DNA of 17,061 nt from Chloromonas sp. AAM2 (GCA_004335635.1 QAXH01000777.1:1-17061); one strand, 5' to 3'; shown: positions 1-8,567, counted from the stretch's first letter. Program-made: numbers and translations. Notes: generated by a model from the letters alone, not told the origin.

Positions 1-46
1 GCCCATCCCGTTCCGTGTCCTCTGACGGCTTCCCTGGTGTAAATAC

Positions 47-60
47 ATATATATATATAT
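47..60. repeat. (AT)7 microsatellite
   Basis: Seven perfect AT dinucleotides just after a TGTAA motif at 38-42. No function is implied. Confidence 0.9.
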
Positions 61-650
61 CAATGACCTCACACTAATTCAAATGATGATTCGCTGGGAT
101 GCCAGTGCGATTCCACTGGTCGTCTTCCCAGCAAGTGCACTCTGTTCGCGACCACAGCATCACATGAAGTGTGGCTAGCCGGACAGAGCCAAGATAGAAG
201 TTCAGCGGCATGAACTACCAGTTTTGACCTCGGAAGGTTCTTGCTCAATCAGGCAATAGCCCGCTCGCAGGCAATGTATCACATAGGCATACAAGAGCGC
301 TTGCAAGACAGTGACGGCTACACAGCATGACAACTGTGTGATTGCAAAACTACGACCAGCTACTGCTCCATGTGTCTGAGACCGGTATGACCAGGTGTGA
401 GTCTTGGTTCTCAAGCATGCATTTGCAAGACAAGCAGATCTGACTGATGCATGTGCTTGTCATCTCTCAGGTACAGTGATCAGGGGCTGCATGAAATCTT
501 AGAGGACTAGACCTAGGTCGAAGGAAGTCCCGAAGGAAGCCCCGTCAGGATGTGTTGTAACCATGTGTCAAGTGTGCCACTACACTTTGTCCACCACTTC
601 TGTCCTAGTATAGAATCCATTGGACACACCGAATCCGTTCTAGCATTGAC

Positions 651-900
651 ACTATCCCAGTACTGGCAGTGCACCACACCGTCTACCAACACACGCACAT
701 ACACCATGTCTCAGCGCCAGACAACGCTGGCCCCGACACCACTGGCATCCAGCACCCAACATCGTCACTGTTCCAGAATTGGTCACCACACCGTCTACCA
801 CTCCAACCAGGGCGCAACATCTCAGTCTCACATGTCTCACACACCGGCACCACGTCACTGTCTGTCTCACACGAATTGTCCCAGAACTGGCAAACTTCTT
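651..900 (+). repeat. Dispersed TCCCAGAACTGGCA repeat, three-copy cluster
   Basis: Three diverged copies of a core close to TGTCCCAGAACTGGCA start near 653, 763 and 878, spaced about 110-116 bp. The first two are followed by CACACCGTCTACCA at 676-687 and 786-799. The third continues as CAAACTTCTT. Other copies of the core lie at 8368-8395, 13723-13745, 15827-15912 (two) and 15131-15152 on the minus strand. This is a short interspersed repeat family of unknown type; I see no coding capacity and no clean terminal repeats. Confidence 0.7.
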
Positions 901-1050
901 GCCTGTATTGCATGTCTCGGTGTCTGCCTAACCGTGTGCCTGTCCGCGCAGTTGCGGCTAGTGTCATCAAGATCTGACCGTCGTTTGAGAGCAGCTGTGC
1001 ATTCAAATCCAAACCTTGCGTCACTCTTGTCTCCCTGCTCACATCATGAG

Positions 1051-1541
1051 CCCCAACTCTCACGCCTTGGTTGTCAAGGAGTCTTCCCGTTATGCGTACA
1101 CGAATGCCCGGTACGCCAGATCTGTCGAACGCGTCTGTCATGAGCGCGTCATCGGCCTTCGCTGCCAGTTCCATGACTCTTGGACGGCCTGGCAGTCTTC
1201 AACCTACCGTCTTTAGAATGGAAGACACAACGTCACACTCAGGTCAGAGACGTTCGAGTGGCGCCTCCGCTTTGTGAGTTTGTAGGGTTTGGCTGGATCT
1301 GACAGCCGTCGTCGTCAGCGGAGACGCTGGTATCACAGCAACCCGTGTGCTTTAACTGGCTGAAATCATGACAGGATAGTCTGCAGCGATTGGCAGAGGC
1401 TGCATGGGATGTGGTCCGAATTTGCGCGAATTGCTCACAGAGTTGGGTACGGCCTCGCTTGCGCGATCCGCGTGGGCGCACCAAGCAGAACCGGAAGAGT
1501 TTGCATTTCATCAAGGCCAACCGAGGATGAGGCGCAGCGAG
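1051..1541 (+). other. Two leading exons of the S/T-P-rich gene (1051-1242, 1387-1541)
   Basis: The exon at 1051-1242 reads a Ser/Thr/Met-rich peptide containing LTPWLSRSLPV and MPGTPDLSNAS, and ends one base into a codon before GTCAGA. After a 144-bp intron ending CTGCAG, the exon at 1387-1541 starts with two bases that complete that codon. It reads NLRELLTELGTASLARSAW, then EPEEFAFHQGQPRMRRSE, and stops in phase 0 before GTGGGT. The phase match across the intron and the phase-0 exit into the first array exon at 1673 support the model. The acceptor at 1049-1050 (ATGAG) is weak, so the left edge is the least certain. All three frames are open in 1387-1527, which lowers confidence. Confidence 0.5.
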
Positions 1542-4500
1542 GTGGGTTGACCCGTCGTTCTGGTTTCTGGGCAGGCCAGCCATTGGGTGAACATCGTTTG
1601 AACCAGCATGTCCGAGTGTCTACATCCTGGAGCAGTTCCATTTGTCATCCAGTTGCCTGCGTCTGTGTGCAGGGAGCAGTCACACCCCGAAATGGTCAAG
1701 AAAGCGGCCATTTGTTGCACTCCCATCTACAGCAGAGCAGTGCCACGGTGAGTACTAGAGCCCAACAGGTACACGAGTTGTACCTAGGAATTGTATGGCA
1801 GGGCCAATGAGGAGCTCTTGTGCATAGCCTGCTCCATGCAAACGCATGTTCTATTCAATTCTAATCAACCCCATTGCCAAGAAACAGTCGTTTGCAATTT
1901 CAAGCAGTGTTTTGGCATGCTTTGGCGCAGGAGTTTGCCAGCACACCTGCATTCGCCTTCACGCCCAGCTCATTCCTCAACACGCCATATCCAACGGTGT
2001 GGGTTGCTGCCACTTGCTGCACTAGGTCATCTGGACCAGTGCAGAAAAAGTCACGCTAGCTATAATTGTGAAAACCCAAGATGAGCATCACAGCTGTGAA
2101 TGCACACAATGTGAATGCACACATGTGATGACCTGTATGGCAGAATGCATTTTAAGCGAAGCATCTGCATTGCGGAACATCCTGCTTGGCCAAGGCTCCT
2201 TAAGGTGGGATGGAAGGTCAGCATTGGGTGGATCACAGTTGAAGCACTGTGTGTGGCACCATTACCCCCAATATGCCTTTCAGACCGAAAAAGGCATGGC
2301 ACATCCAACTACCAATAGGGCATGGCAGAAAAGTAGAATTGCAGGTAAGCATTCCATCCAGCCTTAGGCATGTGCGCTGCGTCCACCATGTGCAGGGAGC
2401 AGTGACACCCCGAGATGGCCAGGAGAGCAACCCTTTGCTGCATTCTCGTATAAACTTCATGGTATGGTTGATGGGCAGAGCATGTTGAAGAAGAAGGCGC
2501 CAGTTCTTGCAGCACTTCTGACTTATGTCATTCATGCTATCTGCATCCACCATGTGCAGGGAACAGTGACATGCGGAGATCGTCAGGAGAATAGTGATTT
2601 GTTGCAACATTCTCGTTTACAACAGAGCAGTGCCAAAGTCATGGTAAGTAGCAGAGTATGGCACAGACATGGCACATTCAGACAGTAGGTGACCCAAGTC
2701 AAAAAACCGCAGGAGTGTGCGTGGCGCGCACCTCAGTGCAGCAGCCTGCCTACATGGAACAAGCAGAGCAGTCTCTGACACAAAGACGCACAAATTCATG
2801 GCAGAAGGAGAAGCACAGGTTCATGGTGAAGGAACCAACTTGAGGATGGAATGACTTGGCAAACGAACTTCAGGGCAGAACATACAGCAGGTGTGAGAAG
2901 AAGCAGTTCAGGTGCCACGAACACAGTTGTTGTGCCTTACACAACGCACAGTTTGCAACTGCTCAGCCAACAGTAAAAGCAGTCAGGCGCGGTATGAGAG
3001 TCATCCGAGCAAGCAAGTTGCAAAGCAAGAGCCTGAGAGCTGGGTGCCAAAGTCACAACCAGACAAAATCAATAGACGCAGTGACAGGTAAATTAGGGGA
3101 CGCTCACCAACCATCGCCTTGCTGCTGATTGCAGGCTCTCAGTCCAATGGGCACACCCCATCCCAGTGTCTACACAGCAAGCCAGAGCCTACCGGGCTCC
3201 AGTCCGATCAATCACAAGGTATTTGGGGTGCTCAGTTCAGACACTGTTTGGAAGACGTGTGTGTGAGCATCAGCATGATTAGAAATACACGCCAGGTACG
3301 CGAGTTCCTTCCAGTCAATGTGCGGCGCCAATGATGAAATATTTTCTGCTCGTATGCATAGCCTGCTCCACTATACCTGCTAGCATTCACGGCCAATGCA
3401 TGTGGGCGCCACTGCACTAATCCTTGATCACCCCCGTTGCCACAAAACAGCTATCTGCCTGGTTTTGGCATGCTCTGCCGCAGGAGTCTGGCGCAATCGC
3501 TTCTACGCCCAACACAATCTTTAAGACGCCATACCACATGGTGAGCTTCTATGTTCATTGCCAACATCGTGTGGGTTGCTGCCCTATGTCATCTGGACCA
3601 GTGCAGACGCAGTCACACTAGCTATGATGGTGCAAAACCAAGAATCAAAGAACTGGGCACCAGCGGTATTCTCTATTCAAGATTGGAGCAAGACATACTG
3701 AGGTGGGATGACAATTGCCTGAAGTTCAAGACCCATGAACTGAGATTTTGACTAATCAACACTTGTCCCGTTCTTGCTGTTAAATGCATTCAGGTTCAGG
3801 ACAAGCAACCGTTTGAGCGAGCCGCTGTCAAGGCCTCATGTATGGTCACAGTCCGTGTTGCGCTGTGTGTCCCTCACACTGCAGGGAGCACTTCAAAGGA
3901 GCTACCAATAGGGTCGCGGCACAAAGTGAGGATATCTTGTAGACATTCCTACCAGCCTTAAGCATGTGCGCTGCGTCCGCCATGTGCAGGGAGCGCTGAC
4001 ACCTCGAAATGGTCAGGAGAGCAACTCTTTGCTGCAGTCCCGTGTAAACTTCATGGTGGGTGGCAGAGCATGTTGACAAACAGGGCACCTGAACGGTGCT
4101 TTGGAGAAACGCATGAGTGTGGGTGGCTCAGCTCGAGTTAGCCAACCTTCACGCAGCAAGCAGATTAGCATCTGACATAGGCATTAATAGGGGCGCTCGT
4201 CTGGGTGATTATGTGGTTTGGCGTGGTATGAGAGCCACTTTTATAAGTGGGAGTTTCAGTCACCCTCACAATTGAATGTAGTACCTCTGCTGCAAATTGC
4301 ATCTTGCTTCAACAACGCTCCTCAGGCGACCCAAGGCTGACTCAGGCTGACTAATACTCCCCAAGTCGCCGCGCTCTTGATTGCAGCCTTTCAGTCCTTT
4401 GGGCACGTGTGTGGGGGCTCTCAGTCCTTTGGGCACACCCCATTCAAATGTCTACACAGCAAGCCAGAGCTTACTGGGCAAGCGCAAGGTGCGTGGGTGC

Positions 4501-6871
4501 CCGTTTCAGACAGTTGCACAACAAGGGATGGCAGGTCTAAGCGAGCATGTGGTAGGTGCAGATATGCATGGGCATTCAATCATGGATATCAACAGCCGCA
4601 TGGTCAGGAAAAATGTTCAGGTACGTCAATAGAAAAGGTTGAGAAGCGTATGACAGCAGCTGTCCATTATGTCTCTTGATGCCCGCACGTCAGGTCAGTG
4701 ATACTGCCAGCCCGCTGTAACTACTACATGGCAAATTGCTAATAACGTGCATGGCGTCACCGCACGTGCCTGCCATCAACTCTTTACATAGCACTGCCAA
4801 CACTGTCGTTTATCTGGAATTCCCTAGTATTTTTGACAAGCTGTCTGCAGGGGTTTGCGAGCACGGGTGGGCTGACCTTCATGCCCAGTCCTTTGCCCAA
4901 CACATCACATCCAATGGTGAGAACTGATGCTAATCACAGGAGGGTGCGGGTAGCTGCCCTAGGCAGGTGAGCACAGCAGGAGCGCTGACAGGAGGCATCA
5001 AGAGCACTACTTCCCTTGCACCCAATCGCGGGTGTGGGCCAGCAGGGTGAAAGAAAGATATGAAATCAAAGATAGGAAGGCGCAGTGCTGCCATTAACAA
5101 GTGAGCTGGCGTTGGTGCCTGAATGGCAGAATGGCTTCCACTTCAGCTAAACAAGGAGCACTCCAACACAGACACTCACCAAACATCACCTCGCTGCTGA
5201 TTGCAGCCTCTTAGTCCATTGGGCACACCCCATGCCAATGTCGAGAGCCTTTTGGGCGACCACACAACAAGCAAGCGCTTGTCGGGCAAGCACAAGGTGC
5301 GTTGAATGCTCGAGTCAGACGGTTGCCACCACATATGGACGACAGGCATGGCAATTAGCGAGTAATAAGCAAGGCGGCATGAACACATGGAAGGTGGTGA
5401 GTATGCATCCAGCGTCTGCCATGCACTGTAAGCGGAGACCAGCATGTTAGAAACACCAATCAGGTACCTCTGGCAGACCCGGGCATGAGCGTTGGTTTGA
5501 CGATTGTGCAACTGTCGCTGCCATACATGTACAATTACACGAGGAAAGCCGGTGAGCTTGGAAGTGCCATCAAGAGTTCCACTCAGGTTCCTTGGCTGCT
5601 TTTTTACATGCTGTGCAGGAGTTTGGCAGCACAGGTGCCCTGACCTTCGTGCCCAATCCCTTGCCCAGCACATCAATGGTGAGCTCAGTGGTGTATCACA
5701 ACATGGTGTGGGAGAAGGAATCAAACGCAGAAGGAATCAAACGCAGAAGGAATCAAACGCAGGCAGCAGTTGGTTGCTTGACGAATGATTGATTCATACC
5801 CTTGACATGGCCACTGACCACTGTTGGGTACAGAGCAATTGATGGAATGATGGACACCTTGGCCTAGATTTCTGTGCTGGTCTTTGACATGTTCGACCGC
5901 AGGAGCTTGGCAGCACAGGTGCACTCACCTCCACGCCTAATCCCTTGGTCAACGCATCAAATCCGATGGTAAGCTTGTATGCATATCTATCACAGCATGG
6001 CGTGGGTAGGTGCCGCAGCCTGTGACATGGCAGGAGGAACCAAGGGGTCTACAGAAGGCTTGTTGCACAGCGGGTGACTGAACAACGATTGCACTTACCC
6101 TGAAGTTCTATGCCATTCTTTGGCGTGTTCGGCTGCAGGATACTGGCAGCACAGGTGACTTCACCTTCACACCCAGTCACAAACCTCTACATCCAACGGT
6201 GAGCCGTTTCTTTATCAAAGCATGGAGAAGGCACCTACCTTTGGCTTTGTCAGTGCAGAGCACGCATCGTCAAAGGGGAAGCATAGAAGGGGGAAGCACG
6301 CACTGCAACAGACTTATTAAGACGATGGTTACAAGGCAGATCCCAAGCTGTCAAGCACAGTTGGTATGTGTGTTTGCTTTACAGGGCGCTGTGCACACTG
6401 GAAGCAAAACCTCTGACAAGCAAAAACAGCTCACACCCGAGGTAAGGCCGCAAGGAGCGAGGGCAGCTGTCACTCCGCCAGAAGAATGGTTCAGAAGCAC
6501 TGGTTCAGCATAGGATTGCCGGTGGCCTTTGTCTTCATTGTTTTGGTGCGGTGTGCTAACCACGCTGGCCTGACAAACCTTCACGCCTTGCCAGGTGGAA
6601 CTTGCTTATCCAGGTTATAATGCATGTTGCTTCTCACGCACTCACCTGTTGTGTGCCTGATTCTGCCGCAAAACCACAGGGGCTGCGCATCTTTACAGAG
6701 CCAGGTTTAGGAGGCAGCCCGCCTATCACGCCCCAGCCCACGCTACTAGAGGTGGGCACGCCCTGCTCTGCACTGGGCGGTGTGCGCGAGCTGATGCCGC
6801 GGCCCTGGGGCGAGGACGCCGGCAACGGCCCAGGGGCCGAGGAGATGTTCATGCCCGGGCATGTGGAGTAG
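1051..6871 (+). CDS. Unrecognised S/T-P-rich protein made of tandemly duplicated small exons (5' end not found)
   Basis: A multi-exon + strand gene read from splice sites. Two leading exons (1051-1242, 1387-1541) are followed by families of short exons between 1673 and 6441 and a terminal exon 6680-6871 with TAG. All internal exons from 1673 on begin after AG, end before GT and are multiples of three in phase 0. This symmetry lets exons duplicate without a frameshift. The confident exons add up to about 600 codons. The product has recurring SP/TP motifs (LSPLGTP, FTPSP, LTPRNGQES, ITPQPT) that resemble proline-directed kinase sites. There is no transmembrane segment and no catalytic motif. 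I do not recognise the family and infer no function beyond a probable disordered, phosphorylatable scaffold. The 5' end, some inter-unit exons and actual exon use are uncertain, and some copies may be skipped or dead. Confidence 0.68.
1764..2480 (+). repeat. Segmental duplication, copy 1 (partner 3290-4075)
   Basis: Blocks in the same order and similar spacing occur in both copies. They are GGTACRCGAG (1767; 3294), GCATAGCCTGCTCCA (1823; 3358), a family II exon (1931; 3484), GTGGGTTGCTGCC then CATCTGGACCAGTGCAG (2000-2043; 3570-3606), CTACCAATAGGG (2308; 3901), the GCATGTGCGCTGCGTCC tail and a family I exon (2396; 3990), and GGCAGAGCATGTTGA after it. The offset is about 1.53-1.6 kb. Introns are copied along with exons, so this was a genomic tandem duplication. 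Confidence 0.75.
3135..5296 (+). other. Exon family III (LSPLGTPHxNVYTASQS type), three copies
   Basis: Copies are at 3135-3218, 4387-4488 and 5207-5296, with lengths of 28, 34 and 30 codons. Each follows the acceptor TGATTGCAG and ends in a basic H/R-K before GTATTT or GTGCGT. The core is L-S-P-L-G-T-P-H, then NVYTASQSLxGKxK. The middle copy has a 30-base internal duplication (LSPLGT-type decapeptide twice; the repeated core starts at 4391 and 4421), which adds exactly ten codons. The third copy has six different residues inserted around GDHTTS. The upstream intron tails at 3104-3134 and 5176-5206 (CTCACCAA to CTGCTGATTGCAG) are nearly identical. Confidence 0.75.
3219..5396 (+). other. Small exons that follow family III across 21-22-nt candidate introns
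   Basis: After each family III exon, a GT...CAG stretch of 22 (3219-3240), 21 (4489-4509) or 22 (5297-5318) bases is followed by a block starting ACA/ACG-x-TG. It is open in phase 0 and ends before a donor: 3241-3258 (TLFGRR), 4510-4551 (TVAQQGMAGLSEHV) and 5319-5396 (TVATTYGRQAWQL..., 26 codons, followed by a perfect GTGAGT). Reading through instead gives a stop in the third copy (TGA right after the donor) and in the first (TGA at 3262-3264), while the middle copy stays open. The exons are plausible; excision of so short an intron is unproven. Confidence 0.4.
3290..4075 (+). repeat. Segmental duplication, copy 2 (partner 1764-2480)
   Basis: This is the second copy of the block described at 1764-2480, slightly longer because of insertions at about 3620-3880. 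It keeps a family II exon (3484-3540) and a family I exon (3990-4055). The exon-like stretch at 2284-2344 of copy 1 corresponds to 3885-3958 here. The CAG|GTAAGC donor of copy 1 (2345) is replaced here by TTGTAGAC, so this intervening exon is probably not used the same way in both copies. Confidence 0.7.
5715..5762 (+). repeat. 16-bp x 3 perfect tandem repeat
   Basis: Three exact copies of AAGGAATCAAACGCAG lie inside the intron after the family II exon 5619-5678. Each copy ends in CGCAG and so resembles a splice acceptor, but no polypyrimidine run precedes it. Confidence 0.95.
6680..6871 (+). other. Terminal exon of the S/T-P-rich gene
   Basis: After the acceptor AACCACAG, a GC-rich exon of 63 codons plus TAG reads GLRIFTEPGLGGSPPITPQP, then LLEVGTPCSALGGVREL, and ends EEMFMPGHVE. 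It enters in phase 0, which matches the exit of the previous exon (6441). GC-rich third positions set it apart from the flanking introns. An internal CTAGAG|GTGGGC could act as an alternative donor. I see no TGTAA within the next few hundred bases, so the 3' end of the transcript is unresolved. Confidence 0.7.
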
Positions 6872-7334
6872 AGTGCCTTCCTTGCTGGCAGCGCCCAGCG
6901 CAACCTGCTGCCTTTGGCGCCGTGTGGCACGCCTCATCACAAGTACCACCAGCACCGTCCATCATTGGTCGGCCCGTGATCCGAGCCTTACTTTCCTGTT
7001 GTCACTGTGTTTTCAGCAAAGTGTGTTCTGTCAGAGTGATTCCATGTCCTGATGTGATTGTTTTGCTGGTTGGATACGTAAGTGAGAATTCACCAAGGTG
7101 GCCGCCGACCTGGTGGCACACGAAGCAACAGCTTATGTTGCATTAAAGCAACTAGGCAGCCTAGAACGAGAGATCAGCAGCTTTGGCTACTCAATTAGTT
7201 TCAGAGAACAGGCTGGGAAGGATGAATATTAGTCAGTCCGACACAGCACATAAAGGCGGGTCATGCCTGCAAGGGAACATGGGTAATCCCACCAATCATC
7301 AGCAGGTATGCCAATGTCCGTGCGCACCATCTTG

Positions 7335-7590
7335 TCAGAGGTTTTGCTGCAGCGCCTCTGCTGCAGCAGCAACCCTAGCCACAACCATAGGCCCGGCCTC
7401 CAACACCAGACACACGTCCTTGGATGGGGCCTGAGGTGCGCTCCCTGGCACACCCCCACCACGTAGCATGCCGGTGCCTGGGGCCTCAGTGACTGGGGCA
7501 GGCGGCCGAGTGATGAGTGGCCGGAAGCCCACAGCCAGCAGCAGTGCCCGGGAGTGCGCATGTGACCAGAGCGACGTGACTTTGCTTGCT
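7335..7590 (-). CDS. Possible terminal exon of an unidentified minus-strand gene
   Basis: This GC-rich island stays open on the minus strand, reads ...GFRPLITRPPAPVTEAPG, then LRGGGVPGSAPQAPSKDV and VLEAGPMVVARVAAAAEALQ, and stops at TGA (7337-7335). Several CAG acceptors lie inside it (for example before GCCCCATCC), so the true left boundary of an exon is unclear. It lies beyond the TGTAA assigned to PNG1 and has no visible upstream partner. Codon use resembles the real exons nearby. It could be a small separate gene, a further PNG1 3' exon or a decayed fragment. Confidence 0.25.
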
Positions 7591-8008
7591 CTGACACATC
7601 TGCATTATCAGAAAGCAATGCATGCCAGCCAGTCACGAACTACACCCCGAAACCAAATCATTTACCAGGCAGGCTGAGCTGCTCACGTCATCCAACTCAC
7701 CACTACCAGCAGTGCAAGCAGATGTGGTCATGGCGGCACTGCTTTGCGTCAAGACCCTGCTCTTACCTGAACTTTGGGTCAGCTGGACTCATGGCGATGT
7801 TTGACAGTAACCTGACCAACAAGCTGAGCTGAAGCTGGGGCACTGCAGAAGGCGCCTGTTGAGCCAACAGTGCAGCCGTCTCTACACTGCCTGGACATGC
7901 AAAGCAGGCAGGGCAGCAGCACAGTCAACGGCACAGCGTGGCAGCCGAAACTGCTGTTGATCAGGCATGTGCAGGTAGCTGACTGTGCAAGGCTGGCTTG
8001 AGCTAGAT

Positions 8009-8013
8009 TTACA
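8009..8013 (-). terminator. Candidate TGTAA poly(A) signal for PNG1
   Basis: TGTAA on the minus strand, about 555 bases past the PNG1 stop codon. It is the first one I find in that direction. Confidence 0.45.
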
Positions 8014-8045
8014 ACCATGGGCAGATCAAATCCAAGAACCTTCAG

Positions 8046-8209
8046 CTTGCACTGCTGAAAACAAAGCATGTGTGGCAGTTCTGGGGCAGTTCAAGGAGTA
8101 CCCCAAGCAGCCCTATCCATGGGGCGCAACCAAGCAGGAGGCCAATAGCAAGAGGATCGCTGCCTGCAGGAAGTGGAAGGCCATCAGAACGAAGCTGGGG
8201 CTTCTTTGA
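8046..8209 (+). CDS. Possible 3'-terminal exon of an unidentified plus-strand gene
   Basis: After CCTTCAG the frame reads ...ENKACVAVLGQFKEYPKQPY, then PWGATKQEANSKRIAACRKW and ends in a basic KAIRTKLGLL before TGA (8207-8209). An alternative acceptor is GTGTGGCAG at 8070-8078. Two TGTAA motifs follow at 8320-8324 and 8327-8331, about 110-120 bases past the stop, a natural distance for a green-algal 3' UTR. I do not recognise the protein and cannot find upstream exons with confidence. Confidence 0.35.
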
Positions 8210-8319
8210 GCTGCACTGTCTACGGTTTCCCTGTCATCTCTTAAGCGCTTGCACAGCATAAGCCTTGCCTTCATGCACCCTGCCAGACTCACGCACTTGC
8301 GGCAGGTTTGTGACTGCAG

Positions 8320-8331
8320 TGTAATGTGTAA
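8320..8331 (+). terminator. Two TGTAA poly(A) signal candidates on the plus strand
   Basis: TGTAA at 8320-8324 and again at 8327-8331, downstream of the putative + strand terminal exon ending at 8209. They lie inside the predicted PNG1 3' UTR on the other strand. Confidence 0.4.
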
Positions 8332-8367
8332 CTTGCTGACACACACTGGTTGCAGCGCCAGTCCCAG

Positions 8368-8395
8368 GAATTGTCCCAGAAATGGCATACTTCTT
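8368..8395 (+). repeat. Dispersed TCCCAGAACTGGCA repeat copy
   Basis: GAATTGTCCCAGAAATGGCA followed by TACTTCTT. It matches the copy at 873-900 with few differences over 28 bases. Confidence 0.75.
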
Positions 8396-8567
8396 CTTTT
8401 TTGGAAGCACATATGTATAATGTCACTGTGGCCTCAAAGGCAAGACACATTTCATGAGCGCACCGTCGCCAATGAGGGCCTGCTGCAGGTGCAACCTACA
8501 GGCTTCTTGCCCTGTTGTTCACCGTGCAACTTGTCAAAACATGCCATCCGACATTTGCTTTTTGCTA

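Larger units (their letters stand above)
1..1050. other. No supported gene; repeat-bearing flank or intron
   Basis: I see no convincing exon here. Open frames on both strands (for example across 550-1143) run through copies of a short dispersed repeat and read as Cys/Ser/His-rich low-complexity peptides. TGTAA motifs lie at 38-42 and 556-560 on the + strand. Either could be the poly(A) signal of a + strand gene ending left of the window, but there is no stop or exon to tie them to. The stretch may also be a large upstream intron of the + strand gene whose exons start to be visible near 1051. Confidence 0.5.
1931..6198 (+). other. Exon family II (EFGSTGALTFTPNP type), six copies
   Basis: Copies are at 1931-1996, 3484-3540, 4851-4916, 5619-5678, 5903-5968 and 6139-6198, with lengths of 22, 19, 22, 20, 22 and 20 codons, all phase 0 to phase 0. 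The pattern is E-F-G-S-T-G-A-L-T-F-T-P-N-P-L, followed by N-T-S-x-P-M or T, then the donor GTGAGC, GTAAGC or GTGAGA. The first copy has the weaker GTGTGG. The intron ends are also homologous: about 20 bases resembling TTTGACATGCTNTGCNGCAG precede each copy, so intron and exon were duplicated together. The last three copies are consecutive (5619, 5903, 6139), which points to a recent local amplification with a period of about 240-280 bp. Confidence 0.75.
1673..6441 (+). other. Exon family I (GAVTPRNGQES type), six copies
   Basis: Copies are at 1673-1747, 2396-2461, 2560-2643, 2742-2825, 3990-4055 and 6385-6441, with lengths of 25, 22, 28, 28, 22 and 19 codons. Each starts after a TGCAG-type acceptor (TTACAG for the last), usually preceded by a shared intron tail resembling GCGTCCACCATGTGCAG. 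The consensus is G-A-V-T-P-R-N-G-Q-E-S-N-x-L-L-x-S-R-x-N-F-M, with the donor directly after the final ATG in four copies. The copy at 2742 keeps only the intron tail and the FM end. The last copy keeps GAV and gains KQLTPE. Frame is kept in every copy despite base divergence, which argues that these are coding. Confidence 0.72.
6872..8045. other. Intergenic or 3' flanking region with isolated coding-looking patches
   Basis: No complete gene can be assembled here. The stretch should hold the 3' UTR of the + strand gene ending at 6871. A GC-rich patch at 7335-7590 is described separately. Positions 7183-7304 form a short open + frame ending CAG|GTATGC, but no partner exon is seen. The rest is ordinary intron-like or intergenic sequence without obvious repeats. 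Confidence 0.4.

Noticed and set aside
550..1174. Overlapping ORFs on both strands (197 and 163 codons)
   Set aside because: They span the dispersed repeat cluster, have Cys/His/Ser-rich composition, and show no splice or homology support.
1387..1530. Alternative + strand frame reading CANCSQSWVRPRLRDPRGRT
   Set aside because: It ends in a stop at 1528-1530 with no donor before it. The frame ending RRSE before GTGGGT fits the phase of both neighbouring introns.
2026..3640. Conserved CATCTGGACCAGTGCAG plus following GTCACRCTAGCTAT block as an extra exon
   Set aside because: In phase 0 both copies hit TAG at once and the other frames do not give matching phases. It is probably intron sequence copied in the segmental duplication.
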